Assembly: GCA_039812405.1 (NCBI GenBank) | Contig: JBDIAL010000065.1 | Coordinates: forward strand, 1 to 16,155 | DNA from: Nostocoides sp039812405 | GTDB taxonomy: Bacteria; Actinomycetota; Actinomycetes; Actinomycetales; Dermatophilaceae | DNA: 16,155 nt | Reading direction: 5' to 3' | Shown here: piece after piece, positions 1 through 7,731 of the stretch | Position numbering within the stretch: position 1 is the first letter of the stretch | Layout: each line of letters starts with the position of its first letter | Made by a program: the position numbers and the translations under genes | Notes under the pieces: model-generated | Seen by the model: the letters and a program-made list of their open reading frames with translations, nothing else | Told to the model about the DNA's origin: nothing | Database searches by the model: none

Positions 1-46
1 CCTTGGCGAACTCCCAGTCGACGTATGCCGTCGTCCCGTCCGTCAT
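1..46 (-). CDS. N-terminus of a probable zinc-dependent metalloprotease (DUF2342-like), partial
   Basis: Only the first 15 codons are inside the window; the gene runs off the left edge. The ATG at 46 reads MTDGTTAYVDWEFAK on the minus strand, preceded by a G-rich stretch (GAGAGGGTGGGGTGG) that can serve as ribosome binding site. The start lies 21 nt after the dacB stop, so the two are probably cotranscribed. An N-terminus containing Y/F-V-D-W followed by a hydrophobic-Ala position is typical of the actinobacterial zinc-dependent metalloprotease/F420-associated DUF2342 family. That family commonly follows dacB, ahead of tilS-hpt-ftsH. The identification rests on this short peptide plus gene order and is an inference. 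Confidence 0.5.
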   Translation of the reverse strand, partial: MTDGTTAYVDWEFAK

Positions 47-67
47 CCACCCCACCCTCTCATCGCG

Positions 68-1504
68 TCACCGGCACCCGCACGACGTGAGCCCGGTGAC
101 GAAGCGGTCCAACGCGTCCCGGGCGGCGTCCGTTCCCTGCGTGTCCGGGACGTGGTCGGCGATGACGACGAAGGAGAGCAGCCGCCCGTCGGCGTCGACC
201 GTCGTCCCGGCGAGCCCCGAGGAGCCGATGAGCGTGCCGGTCTTGGCCCGCGGGATACCGGCGACGACGCGCGTCCCCTTCGTGTCGAACCGGTCCGCGA
301 GCGTCCCGGAGAGCCCCGCGACGGGGAGCCGGGCGACGATGCCGGCGAGCGGCTCGTCCCGGCCCGTCGTCGCGAGCCGCAGGACGTCGGCGATGACCCG
401 GGTCGGCACCCGGTCGGCGCGGGTCAGCCCGCTGCAGTCGGAGATCCGGACACCGCTCGTGTCGATCCCGAGCGCCCTGACGCGCGACATGACGTAGGCC
501 GCGGCGCCGGCGAAGCTCGATCCGCCGCCGTGCGCGACCGAGGCCTGGCGGCACAGGCCCTCCGTCATCGCGTTGTCGCTGTCGTCGAGGGCCTGGACGA
601 GCACGTCGCCGACGGGGGCCGAGCTGACCGAGCCGAGGACCGCGGCGCCCGAGGGGGCCTTGGTGTGCCAGGTCCGCTGGCTCTCCGTCGTCGCGGTGAC
701 CCCACGCGCCCGGAGCGCGGCGACGAACGCCTTGGCCACCGCGGCGGGCGGGTTCGCCGGCGAGGGGTGGCCGATCTCCGGACGCTGGTCGGCCAGCCCG
801 ATCATGAAGACGTGCTGGGTGGCGCCGATCGTGGCGTCCGAGGGGTCCCAGCCGGGGGCGTAGGAGGGCCCGCTCGCATACGTGAGGTCGAGGCGGAGGG
901 AGACCCTGGTCGTGCCCTGGCTCGCCAGCCGGTCGGCGACCTGGGCCGCGAGGTCGCCGAGCCCCGCCCGTCCGGGGACGGCGGTGACGCTCCCCCGGCC
1001 CCGGGCCAGCATCGTGTCGCCGCCGGCGACGAGGACGATCTCGGAGGGCCGCGCGCCCTGGACGACGGTCGTGTCCATCGTCCGCGAGAGGTCGGTCTGG
1101 GAGGTGATGGCCGCGGCGGCCAGGAGCTTCTGCGTCGAGGCGGCCATCCGGGGGGTGCCCGCCGCCCGGCTGAACACCGTGGAGCCGGTCAGGGCGTCGC
1201 GCACGACGACGCCGACGTTGCCGCCGAGAGCCGGGTCGGCGAGCAGCGGCCGGAGCCTCCGGGCGAGGGCGTCGCGGGCGGGCAGCGGCGCCGAGAGCGC
1301 CGCCGCGGAGAGCGGCACCGTCGTCGGGTCGGCCGTCGGGAGCGTCACCGCGGGCTCGTCCCCGGTCGCCGGGGCCGTCGCGGGCAGGGTGACGGGCCGG
1401 TCCCGCGTGAGGACCCCCGGGACCACGTCGTAGACGTCGGCGACGGCATACCCCAGGGTGCCGACGGCCACCAGGGCCCCGGCGATGGCGAGCGCGCGAC
1501 GCAC
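68..1504 (-). CDS. dacB: D-alanyl-D-alanine carboxypeptidase/endopeptidase (PBP4, peptidase S13)
   Basis: This is a 478-aa class C low-molecular-weight penicillin-binding protein that trims or cleaves D-Ala-containing peptidoglycan cross-links outside the membrane. All three penicillin-binding motifs are visible in order: STQK (residues 123-126, Ser123 the acylated nucleophile), SDN (309-311) and KTG (421-423). Between STQK and SDN lies the long insertion typical of S13 enzymes. Residues 4-24 are hydrophobic and act as an uncleaved anchor or signal, followed by a Pro/Thr/Ala-rich linker (about 35-75). I chose the GTG at 1504 because GAAAGGGGG lies just upstream and translation gives the Arg-Arg plus hydrophobic signal directly. 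The open frame continues to 1690 but would overlap ppa. The gene is divergent from ppa and is probably the first gene of an operon with the metalloprotease-like gene at 1-46. Confidence 0.93.
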   Translation of the reverse strand: MRRALAIAGALVAVGTLGYAVADVYDVVPGVLTRDRPVTLPATAPATGDEPAVTLPTADPTTVPLSAAALSAPLPARDALARRLRPLLADPALGGNVGVVVRDALTGSTVFSRAAGTPRMAASTQKLLAAAAITSQTDLSRTMDTTVVQGARPSEIVLVAGGDTMLARGRGSVTAVPGRAGLGDLAAQVADRLASQGTTRVSLRLDLTYASGPSYAPGWDPSDATIGATQHVFMIGLADQRPEIGHPSPANPPAAVAKAFVAALRARGVTATTESQRTWHTKAPSGAAVLGSVSSAPVGDVLVQALDDSDNAMTEGLCRQASVAHGGGSSFAGAAAYVMSRVRALGIDTSGVRISDCSGLTRADRVPTRVIADVLRLATTGRDEPLAGIVARLPVAGLSGTLADRFDTKGTRVVAGIPRAKTGTLIGSSGLAGTTVDADGRLLSFVVIADHVPDTQGTDAARDALDRFVTGLTSCGCR

Positions 1505-1589
1505 CGGGCCCCCTTTCGGCAATAGGGTGTGCGACACGATGCCGTGTCGGCGGCAGCCTAGGTCACGCACGTGAGGACGAGGAGGACTC
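1505..1589. promoter_or_regulatory. Divergent dacB/ppa intergenic region with an inverted repeat
   Basis: These 85 bases separate the oppositely oriented starts of dacB and ppa and must hold both promoters. A perfect 7-bp inverted repeat, CGACACG-ATGC-CGTGTCG, spans 1532-1549. It could be an operator or simply a hairpin in one of the leaders. I do not see a convincing -35/-10 pair; CCTATTG on the minus strand (near 1519-1526) is the best A/T-rich candidate for dacB. The ppa Shine-Dalgarno is the GAGGAGGA run at the right end. Confidence 0.45.
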
Positions 1590-2282
1590 GTGGAGTTCGA
1601 CGTCACCATCGAGATCCCGCAGGGCAGCAGGAACAAGTACGAGGTCGACCACGAGACGGGCCGGATCCGGCTCGACCGTCTCCTGTTCACCTCGACGCGC
1701 TACCCCGCGGACTACGGCTACATCGAGGACACCCTCGGTGAGGACGGGGACCCGCTCGACGCGCTCGTGCTCCTCGACGAGCCGACGTGGCCCGGCTGCC
1801 TGGTCCGGGCCCGGCCGATCGGCATGTTCCACATGCGCGACGAGGCCGGCGGCGACGACAAGATCCTCTGCGTGCCCGCCGGGGACCCGCGCAAGGACAG
1901 CATCGTCGAGCTGGAGGACATCAACGAGTTCGACCGGCTGGAGATCCAGCACTTCTTCGAGACCTACAAGGACCTCGAGCCCGGCAAGTCCGTCGAGGGC
2001 GCGCACTGGGACAGCCGCGCCCAGGCCGAGCAGTGCGTCCGGGAGGCGGTCCAGCGCGCCAAGGAGGCCGGCCTGACGACCGCCCGGTGGCGGATGCCCG
2101 AGGGCGACGTCCCCGTCGTCGCCGGCGGCCACCACCTCGTCGAGGGCGGGGCCAGCCAGGCCAAGGCGCCGTCGGAGTGGGCCCCCGCCCCGCCCGGGGC
2201 CGCCGAGCGCCTCGCCACGAAGGACAACCCGCTCTCCGACAGCAAGTCCGCGGCGGCGCAGCCCTCCGACAGCACCTCCTGA
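1590..2282 (+). CDS. ppa: Inorganic pyrophosphatase (soluble family I)
   Basis: This 230-aa cytoplasmic enzyme hydrolyses pyrophosphate to two phosphates and so pulls nucleotide-, lipid- and polymer-forming reactions forward. The family I signature DGDPLDA is at residues 52-58, preceded by the conserved DYGYIEDT segment (41-48) and the basic EVDHETGRIRLDR segment (18-30) that contact metal and pyrophosphate. It starts at a GTG with a strong GAGGAGGA ribosome binding site. Bacterial family I enzymes are usually 160-180 aa, and the catalytic domain here is complete by about residue 165. The remaining 60 or so residues are a low-complexity Ala/Pro/Ser tail ending QPSDSTS. I see no frameshift explaining the tail. 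A large hairpin follows and probably terminates transcription. Confidence 0.95.
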   Translation: MEFDVTIEIPQGSRNKYEVDHETGRIRLDRLLFTSTRYPADYGYIEDTLGEDGDPLDALVLLDEPTWPGCLVRARPIGMFHMRDEAGGDDKILCVPAGDPRKDSIVELEDINEFDRLEIQHFFETYKDLEPGKSVEGAHWDSRAQAEQCVREAVQRAKEAGLTTARWRMPEGDVPVVAGGHHLVEGGASQAKAPSEWAPAPPGAAERLATKDNPLSDSKSAAAQPSDSTS

Positions 2283-2323
2283 CCGGCGGCCCGGCCCGCC
2301 ACCCGCCGCGCCGTCACCCGGTC

Positions 2324-2366
2324 CGCCACTCCGGGCCCGGTCTGCCGGACCGGGCCCGGAGTGGCG
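2324..2366 (+). terminator. GC-rich hairpin terminator after ppa
   Basis: A perfect 19-bp stem is formed by 2324-2342 (GCCACTCCGGGCCCGGTC preceded by C) and 2348-2366, around the 5-nt loop TGCCG. It starts 41 nt after the ppa stop and ends 38 nt before the decarboxylase start. There is no T tract, as is common for terminators in high-GC actinobacteria. Its position suggests that ppa and the decarboxylase are separate transcription units. Confidence 0.72.
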
Positions 2367-2404
2367 TGGTGGCGCCAGCCGATCGGGAGAGGCAGGATCG
2401 CCTC

Positions 2405-5140
2405 ATGCCCCTCCACCGCCGCCGCCCCCGGCGCCTTCGCGTGTCGCTCATGGCCGCCATGGCCAACCCCTCCTCGCAGCGGCTCGACACGTGGCACCTC
2501 CTCGACGACGCAGCCCAGCAGCTGGCCGCCGTCCACCGGGCCGGGCTCGACACGACCCAGGAGGTCGCCAAGGTGCGGCGGCTGCTCGACCGGCTCTCGG
2601 CATACGAGCGCTTCTGGCTCTACCCGGGGGCCGACCGCCTCGCCGACCTGCGCGCCGACCTCCGGGCGATGGACACCGGCACCCTGTCGGAGAAGATCCT
2701 GCTCGCCGCCCGGCTGCTCGAGGACTACGGCGACCGGGCGGCGCTCTTCGACGACGCGACGCCGCTGGAGCAGCAGGAGCTCGTCGCCCGGGCCTCCAAG
2801 CAGCAGTTCTACACCGTGCTGCTCGGCGACGACTCGCCCATCACCGGCCCGGACAGCCTCGACGCCGAGCTCCACGCGCTCCAGGGGGACACCGACGCGA
2901 TCCAGTACGGCGTCCTGCGCGTGACGAGCGTCGAGGACGCCGTCACCGCGGCCGCCCTCAACGGGGAGATCCAGGCGGCCGTCATCCGGCACGACCTGTC
3001 GCTGCGGTCCAAGGACCGGCAGGGCTTCCAGACCCGGCTGCTCGGGGTCCGCGACATCGAGGTCGCGACCGACCGGACCTTCGACTGGGTCGAGTGCGGC
3101 GAGTGGATCCGCGAGCTGCGGCCGCGGATCGACCTCTACCTGCTCACCGACGAGTCCATCGCCTCGTATGCCGAGGAGGGACCGGACATCTACGACCGGA
3201 CCTTCTACCGGATCAACGACGTGACCGACCTCCACTCGACGATCCTCTCCGGCATCCGGGCCCGGCACCGGGCACCCTTCTTCGACGCGCTGCGGGCCTA
3301 TGCCGACTCCCCCGTCGGGCAGTTCCACGCCCTCCCCGTGGCGCGCGGCGCGAGCATCTTCAACTCCCGGTCGCTGCGCGACATGGGCGAGTTCTACGGC
3401 CGCAACATCTTCATGGCCGAGACCTCCTCGACCTCCGGCGGGCTCGACTCGCTCCTCGACCCCCAGGGCGCGCTGCGCGAGGCGATGAACAAGGCAGCCG
3501 ACACGTGGGCCTCCGACCACACCTACTTCGTCACCAACGGGACGTCGACGGCCAACAAGATCGTCCTCCAGGCGCTGACCCGCCCCGGCGACATCGTGCT
3601 CATCGACCGCAACTGCCACAAGTCCCACCACTACGGCCTCGTCCTCGCCGGCGCCAACCCGGTCTACCTCGACGCCTACCCGCTGCCCGACTACTCCATC
3701 TACGGCGGGGTGCCGCTCGAGACCGTCAAGCAGGCGCTGCTCGACCTCGAGGCGGCGGGTCGCCTCGACGACGTCCGGATGGTGCTCCTCACCAACTGCA
3801 CCTTCGACGGGGTCGTCTACAACCCGCAGCGGGTCATGGAGGAGATCCTCGCCATCAAGCCGGACATCTGCTTCCTCTGGGACGAGGCGTGGTATGCCTT
3901 CGCCGTTGCCGTCCCCTGGGTGCGGCAGCGGACGGCCATGGTGGCCGCCGCCAAGCTCGAGGAGCGGCTCACGAGCGCGACGTACGCCCGGGAGTACGCC
4001 CGGTGGCGCAAGCAGATGGCCGGCGTGCCCCGCAGCGAGTGGGCCCACCACCGGATCATGCCCGACCCGCGTCAGGTGCGGCTGCGCGTCTACGCGACCC
4101 ACTCCACCCACAAGTCGCTCTCCGCGCTGCGGCAGGCGTCGATGATCCACGTGCGCGACCAGGACTTCAACCGGCAGACCCGGGAGGCGTTCGACGAGGC
4201 CTTCCTCACGCACACCTCGACCTCTCCGAACCAGCAGCTCATGGCCTCCCTCGACCTCGCCCGGCGCCAGGTCGACCTCGAGGGCTTCCACATGGTGCGC
4301 CAGGCCTACAAGATGGCCCTCGCCTTCCGCCAGCGGGTCCAGGGCGACCGGGTCATCAGCCGGTGGTTCACGATCCTCGACGAGGGCGACCTCGTCCCGG
4401 AGCGCTACCGCGCCTCGCGCGCGATGCCGGCGGAGCGGGGCAATGCCGTCGACCGGTGGAACGCCGCGTGGCAGGACGACGAGTTCGTCCTCGACCCGAC
4501 GCGGGTGACCCTCTCCATCGGGCGGACCGGGATGACCGGGTTCGAGTTCCGCGAGCGCGTCCTCATGGGCCGCTTCGGGATCCAGATCAACAAGACCTCC
4601 CTCAACAGCGTGCTGCTCATCTTCACGATCGGCGTCACATGGTCGAGCGTCCACTACCTCCTCGACGCGCTGCGCCGGGTCGCCGAGGGGCTCGACAGGG
4701 AGGTGGAGGCCGCGAGCGGCGCCGAGCAGCGGCTCCAGCAGCGGCGGGTCCGGGCCCTGACCCAGGACCTCCCCGAGCTGCCCGACTTCAGCGACTTCGA
4801 CCCGGCGTTCCGGGCCACGCCGACGTCGCCGGACGGCGACATCCGGGCCGCGTTCTACGCCGGGTACACCGAGACCGACCGCGAGTACGTCCTGCTCGCC
4901 GACGCGGGGGACCTCCTCGCGGCCGGCCGGCGCCTCGTGTCGACCACCTTCGTCGTGCCCTACCCTCCGGGCTTCCCCGTCCTCGTGCCCGGCCAGAGCG
5001 TCTCGCCGCGGATCGTCGAGTTCCTCACCCGGATCGACGTCCGCGAGATCCACGGCTATCGTCCCGAGCTCGGCCTCTCGGTGTTCACCGAGCACGCGAT
5101 CCGTCGCCTCGAGGAGGCGCGCCACCCGTCCGGTCGCTGA
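2405..5140 (+). CDS. Orn/Lys/Arg decarboxylase, PLP-dependent (fold type I), long actinobacterial form
   Basis: This 911-aa protein should remove the alpha-carboxyl group of arginine, lysine or ornithine to give agmatine, cadaverine or putrescine; the sequence does not tell which. Family landmarks are clear: NGTSTANK (378-385), DRNCHKSHH shortly after, DEAW (Asp493, PLP ring nitrogen), and HSTHKSLSALRQASMIHV with the PLP-binding Lys570. The C-terminal domain carries PYPPGFPVLVPGQ and the segment IHGYRPELGLSVF. About 230 residues of N-terminal domain precede the core, and the D493-K570 spacing is longer than in the E. coli enzymes (about 54), so there is an Arg-rich insertion there. The ATG at 2405 is preferred for its upstream GGGAGAGGCAGGA; ATGs at 2450 and 2459 are alternatives. 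No antiporter gene is adjacent, so an acid-resistance role cannot be inferred from context. Its 3' end faces the GH13 gene with only 10 nt between. Confidence 0.88.
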   Translation: MPLHRRRPRRLRVSLMAAMANPSSQRLDTWHLLDDAAQQLAAVHRAGLDTTQEVAKVRRLLDRLSAYERFWLYPGADRLADLRADLRAMDTGTLSEKILLAARLLEDYGDRAALFDDATPLEQQELVARASKQQFYTVLLGDDSPITGPDSLDAELHALQGDTDAIQYGVLRVTSVEDAVTAAALNGEIQAAVIRHDLSLRSKDRQGFQTRLLGVRDIEVATDRTFDWVECGEWIRELRPRIDLYLLTDESIASYAEEGPDIYDRTFYRINDVTDLHSTILSGIRARHRAPFFDALRAYADSPVGQFHALPVARGASIFNSRSLRDMGEFYGRNIFMAETSSTSGGLDSLLDPQGALREAMNKAADTWASDHTYFVTNGTSTANKIVLQALTRPGDIVLIDRNCHKSHHYGLVLAGANPVYLDAYPLPDYSIYGGVPLETVKQALLDLEAAGRLDDVRMVLLTNCTFDGVVYNPQRVMEEILAIKPDICFLWDEAWYAFAVAVPWVRQRTAMVAAAKLEERLTSATYAREYARWRKQMAGVPRSEWAHHRIMPDPRQVRLRVYATHSTHKSLSALRQASMIHVRDQDFNRQTREAFDEAFLTHTSTSPNQQLMASLDLARRQVDLEGFHMVRQAYKMALAFRQRVQGDRVISRWFTILDEGDLVPERYRASRAMPAERGNAVDRWNAAWQDDEFVLDPTRVTLSIGRTGMTGFEFRERVLMGRFGIQINKTSLNSVLLIFTIGVTWSSVHYLLDALRRVAEGLDREVEAASGAEQRLQQRRVRALTQDLPELPDFSDFDPAFRATPTSPDGDIRAAFYAGYTETDREYVLLADAGDLLAAGRRLVSTTFVVPYPPGFPVLVPGQSVSPRIVEFLTRIDVREIHGYRPELGLSVFTEHAIRRLEEARHPSGR

Positions 5141-5150
5141 GCGCGTCGGG

Positions 5151-6905
5151 TCAGCGCTCTGCCGCGGCTCCGTCGTCGCGGGAGTCGAGGGCGAGCCAGG
5201 CGGTCGCGTTGCCGGGCAGGGACCCGAGGTCCGGGGCGTAGAGCGGGTCGCTGCAGATGAGGACCGTGCCCGGTGGCATCGGGACGGGGTCGTCGAGGAA
5301 GTTCGTCACGCACTGCCAGCCGGCGTGGCGCGCGAAGTGCAGGACGTGGGGGTCCGTTCGAGGGATCCAGGTCAGGGAGTCCGGCGCGGAGCCGACGAGC
5401 TGTCGGCGCAGGTGCAGGGCCCGTCGGTACATGGACAGGGTGGACGCCGGGTCGCCGTCCTGGACCTCGACCGAGAAGTCGGCGAACCAGGGTGGCTGCG
5501 GCAGCCACGCGCCGTCGGAGCCGAAGCCGAACGAGGAGCCCGTCCGCGTCCACGGAAGGGGGACGCGGGCGCCGTCACGGCCCTTCACGGCATACCGGGT
5601 CCGCTCCCACATGGGGTCGCGGAGCGCGTCGGGGGGCAGGTCCGTGACCTCCAGGAGACCCAGCTCCTCGCCCTGGTAGAGATAGGCGGACCCGGGCAGC
5701 GCCAGGAGCATGAGGCTGGCGGCCCGCGCCCGCGCGCCACCCAGCTCCGGCGCGACGGCCGGCCGCTCGCCGTGGCTGAGGAGCCACGCCTCGAGGTCGG
5801 TGCCGAGCGGCAGCGCCAGCCGGGAGGCATGCCGCGGCACGTCGTGGCTGGACAGCACCCAGGTGACCCCTCCCTGGACCTTGCGATGGGCCCGGAGGGA
5901 GGAGTCGATGACGCGTCGGAACTGCTGGGGCTCCCACTCGGACTTGAGGAGGGAGAAGTCGAAGACCTGACCGAGCTCGTCGGGTCGGGAGTAGAGGTAG
6001 GTGCGCTCGTTCGTGGGGTGCCACGTCTCGCCGACCGCCATCTTGGGCGGCGTGTACCCGTCGAAGAGCTCCCGCCAGGTGCGGTAGATCTGGTGGACCT
6101 CGTCCCGGTCGTAGAGGGGGTCGCTGCCGTCGAGGGGCAGGTCGCGGTCCAGGTTGGGCTGGCTGCGCAGCGGGAGCGTGAGGTCCTTGGCGAGGCTGTG
6201 GGCGACGTCGACCCGGAACCCGTCGACGCCGAGGTCGGCCCAGAACCGCAGGGTGCCCAGGAAGTACTCCTGGATCTCGGGGTTGTCCCAGTTGAGGTCG
6301 GGCTGCTCCTTGGCGAACAGGTGCAGGTACCACTGGCCGTCGCCCACGGGCTCCCACGCGCTGCCCCCGAAGTGGGACCGCCAGTCCGAGGGCGGGCGGT
6401 CCCGGTCGGGCCCCTGGCCGTCGACGAAGACATAGCGCTGTCGGGCGGCCGAGCCGGGCGGGGCGGCGAGCGCCTCCCGGAACCACGGATGCTGCTCGGA
6501 GGTGTGGTTCGGCACGATGTCCACGATGAGCCGGATCCCGTGGGCATGCGCCTCGCGGATGAGCCGGCCGACGTCGTCCAGGGTGCCCAGGCGGGGGTCG
6601 ACGTCACGGTGGTCCGTGATGTCGTAGCCACCGTCGGCCAACGGCGAGGGGTAGAAGGGGCTGAGCCACAGGGCGTCGACGCCGAGGGCGCTCAGGTAGG
6701 GCAGGCGGCTGATCACGCCGGGCAGGTCCCCGATCCCGTCCCCGTTGCCGTCGGCGAAGCTGCGCGGGTACACCTGGTAGACCACGGCGGTCCGCCACCA
6801 GGTGGCGGGGTCCGCGTGGCCGCCGCAGCGTGTCCCGTCCGGGTGTGTTCCGTCTGGCCCGGCAGCTCCGTCTGACCCGGCAGCCAGGGTGTCTGGGTCG
6901 CTCAT
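5151..6905 (-). CDS. GH13 alpha-glucosidase (oligo-1,6-glucosidase/trehalose-cycle type, GH13_30-like)
   Basis: This 584-aa cytoplasmic enzyme probably hydrolyses the alpha-glucoside imported by the adjacent ABC transporter. The TIM-barrel regions of GH13 are in order: VVYQVYPRSFADGNGDGIGDL (41-61), DIVPNHT (129-135), GFRVDVAH with nucleophile Asp233, AVGETW with acid/base Glu293, and SSHDV with Asp355. The DVAH and SSHDVPRHASR contexts resemble actinobacterial GH13_30-like alpha-glucosidases. Region IV reads SHD where most GH13 enzymes have NHD. There is no signal peptide, and the first 35 residues are a Gly/Asp-rich tail. The ATG at 6905 overlaps the stop of permease 2 by ATGA, so translation is coupled and this is the last gene of the operon. 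Exact substrate (maltose, isomaltose, sucrose or trehalose derivatives) is not determined. Confidence 0.9.
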   Translation of the reverse strand: MSDPDTLAAGSDGAAGPDGTHPDGTRCGGHADPATWWRTAVVYQVYPRSFADGNGDGIGDLPGVISRLPYLSALGVDALWLSPFYPSPLADGGYDITDHRDVDPRLGTLDDVGRLIREAHAHGIRLIVDIVPNHTSEQHPWFREALAAPPGSAARQRYVFVDGQGPDRDRPPSDWRSHFGGSAWEPVGDGQWYLHLFAKEQPDLNWDNPEIQEYFLGTLRFWADLGVDGFRVDVAHSLAKDLTLPLRSQPNLDRDLPLDGSDPLYDRDEVHQIYRTWRELFDGYTPPKMAVGETWHPTNERTYLYSRPDELGQVFDFSLLKSEWEPQQFRRVIDSSLRAHRKVQGGVTWVLSSHDVPRHASRLALPLGTDLEAWLLSHGERPAVAPELGGARARAASLMLLALPGSAYLYQGEELGLLEVTDLPPDALRDPMWERTRYAVKGRDGARVPLPWTRTGSSFGFGSDGAWLPQPPWFADFSVEVQDGDPASTLSMYRRALHLRRQLVGSAPDSLTWIPRTDPHVLHFARHAGWQCVTNFLDDPVPMPPGTVLICSDPLYAPDLGSLPGNATAWLALDSRDDGAAAER

Positions 6906-7726
6906 CCCTTGACAGCCCCGCTGAGCATGGCCTGGAGGAAGTACTTCTGGAAGATGATGAACACCAGGATGGTGGGCGCCATGATGAGCAGGGCGCCCGC
7001 GTTGAGCAGGACGACGTCGGTGCTGTGCGCGCCCACGAAGGCCTGCAGGGCCCCCGCCATGGTCCGCTTGTTGGGGTCGTTGATCAGGACGATGGCCAGG
7101 AGGAACTGGTTCCAGGTGCTGAGGAACATCAGGATGCCCAGCGAGACGATGGCAGGGACGGCCAGCGGGAGCTGGATGTGCCGGAACGACTGCCACATGC
7201 CGGCGCCGTCGATGGAGGACGCCTCGGTGAGGTCCCGGGGCACCGAGAGGAAGTGGGTTCGCATCCAGAAGACGGCGAACGGCATGTTGAGGCCGATGAG
7301 CGGCAGGATCAGTCCGGGATAGGTGTTGAGGAGTCCGAAGGACTGCATCTGGTAGTACAGCGGCACGACGACGACCTCGAAGGGAAGCGTCAGCCCGAAG
7401 ACCAGGAGCAGGAAGAAGGCATTGCCGAACGGGATGTTCAGCTGGCCGAGGGCATACCCGGCCATGGCCGCGATGAGCAGGGCGATGGGCACCACGGCCA
7501 CCACGTAGATCACGCTCGACTTGAGCAGGACCGTGACGTTGGCGACGTTCCAGGCGTCGATGAAGTTGTGCCACTGGGGGTGGCGGGGGAAGGAGATGCC
7601 GAAGGGTGTCGACCCCTGGGGCTGCAGGGCCGCGGAGAGCATCGACAGGAGCGGGAAGACGGAGAACAGGGCGGCCAGGGTCAGCAGGATCGCCTTGGGC
7701 GCGGTGTCTTTGGCGCGGACCAGCAT
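6902..7726 (-). CDS. Sugar ABC transporter permease 2 (MalG/CUT1 family)
   Basis: This 274-aa inner-membrane subunit forms half of the sugar channel. Hydrophobic segments occur near residues 12-34, 72-95, 103-125, 137-157, 190-212 and 240-262, giving the six spans usual for MalG-like permeases. The cytoplasmic EAA loop that docks the ATPase is at about 168-188 (EASSIDGAGMWQSFRHIQLP). The conserved end ...KYFLQAMLSGAVKG is the classic MalG-type C-terminus. It starts at the ATG at 7726, 5 nt after the stop of permease 1, with a GAGGAGGA ribosome binding site lying inside the end of the upstream gene. A longer upstream open frame is a shadow of permease 1. Confidence 0.95.
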   Translation of the reverse strand: MLVRAKDTAPKAILLTLAALFSVFPLLSMLSAALQPQGSTPFGISFPRHPQWHNFIDAWNVANVTVLLKSSVIYVVAVVPIALLIAAMAGYALGQLNIPFGNAFFLLLVFGLTLPFEVVVVPLYYQMQSFGLLNTYPGLILPLIGLNMPFAVFWMRTHFLSVPRDLTEASSIDGAGMWQSFRHIQLPLAVPAIVSLGILMFLSTWNQFLLAIVLINDPNKRTMAGALQAFVGAHSTDVVLLNAGALLIMAPTILVFIIFQKYFLQAMLSGAVKG

Positions 7727-7731
7727 CGCGA

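Noticed and set aside
152..1525. Long plus-strand open frame opposite dacB
   Set aside because: Composition is Arg/Gly/Asp-rich shadow coding; the minus strand carries all three PBP motifs.
1787..2404. In-frame upstream extension of the decarboxylase
   Set aside because: It would run through ppa in another frame and through the terminator hairpin; a Shine-Dalgarno and ATG at 2405 mark a better start.
2405..2460. Arg-rich start of the decarboxylase as a signal or transit peptide
   Set aside because: It has basic residues but no hydrophobic core, and the enzyme family is cytoplasmic; it may reflect an over-early start instead.
1964..5125. Very long minus-strand frame (1053 codons) opposite ppa and the decarboxylase
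   Set aside because: Val/Glu/Gly/Arg-rich antisense artefact of high GC; the plus strand has the conserved PLP motifs.
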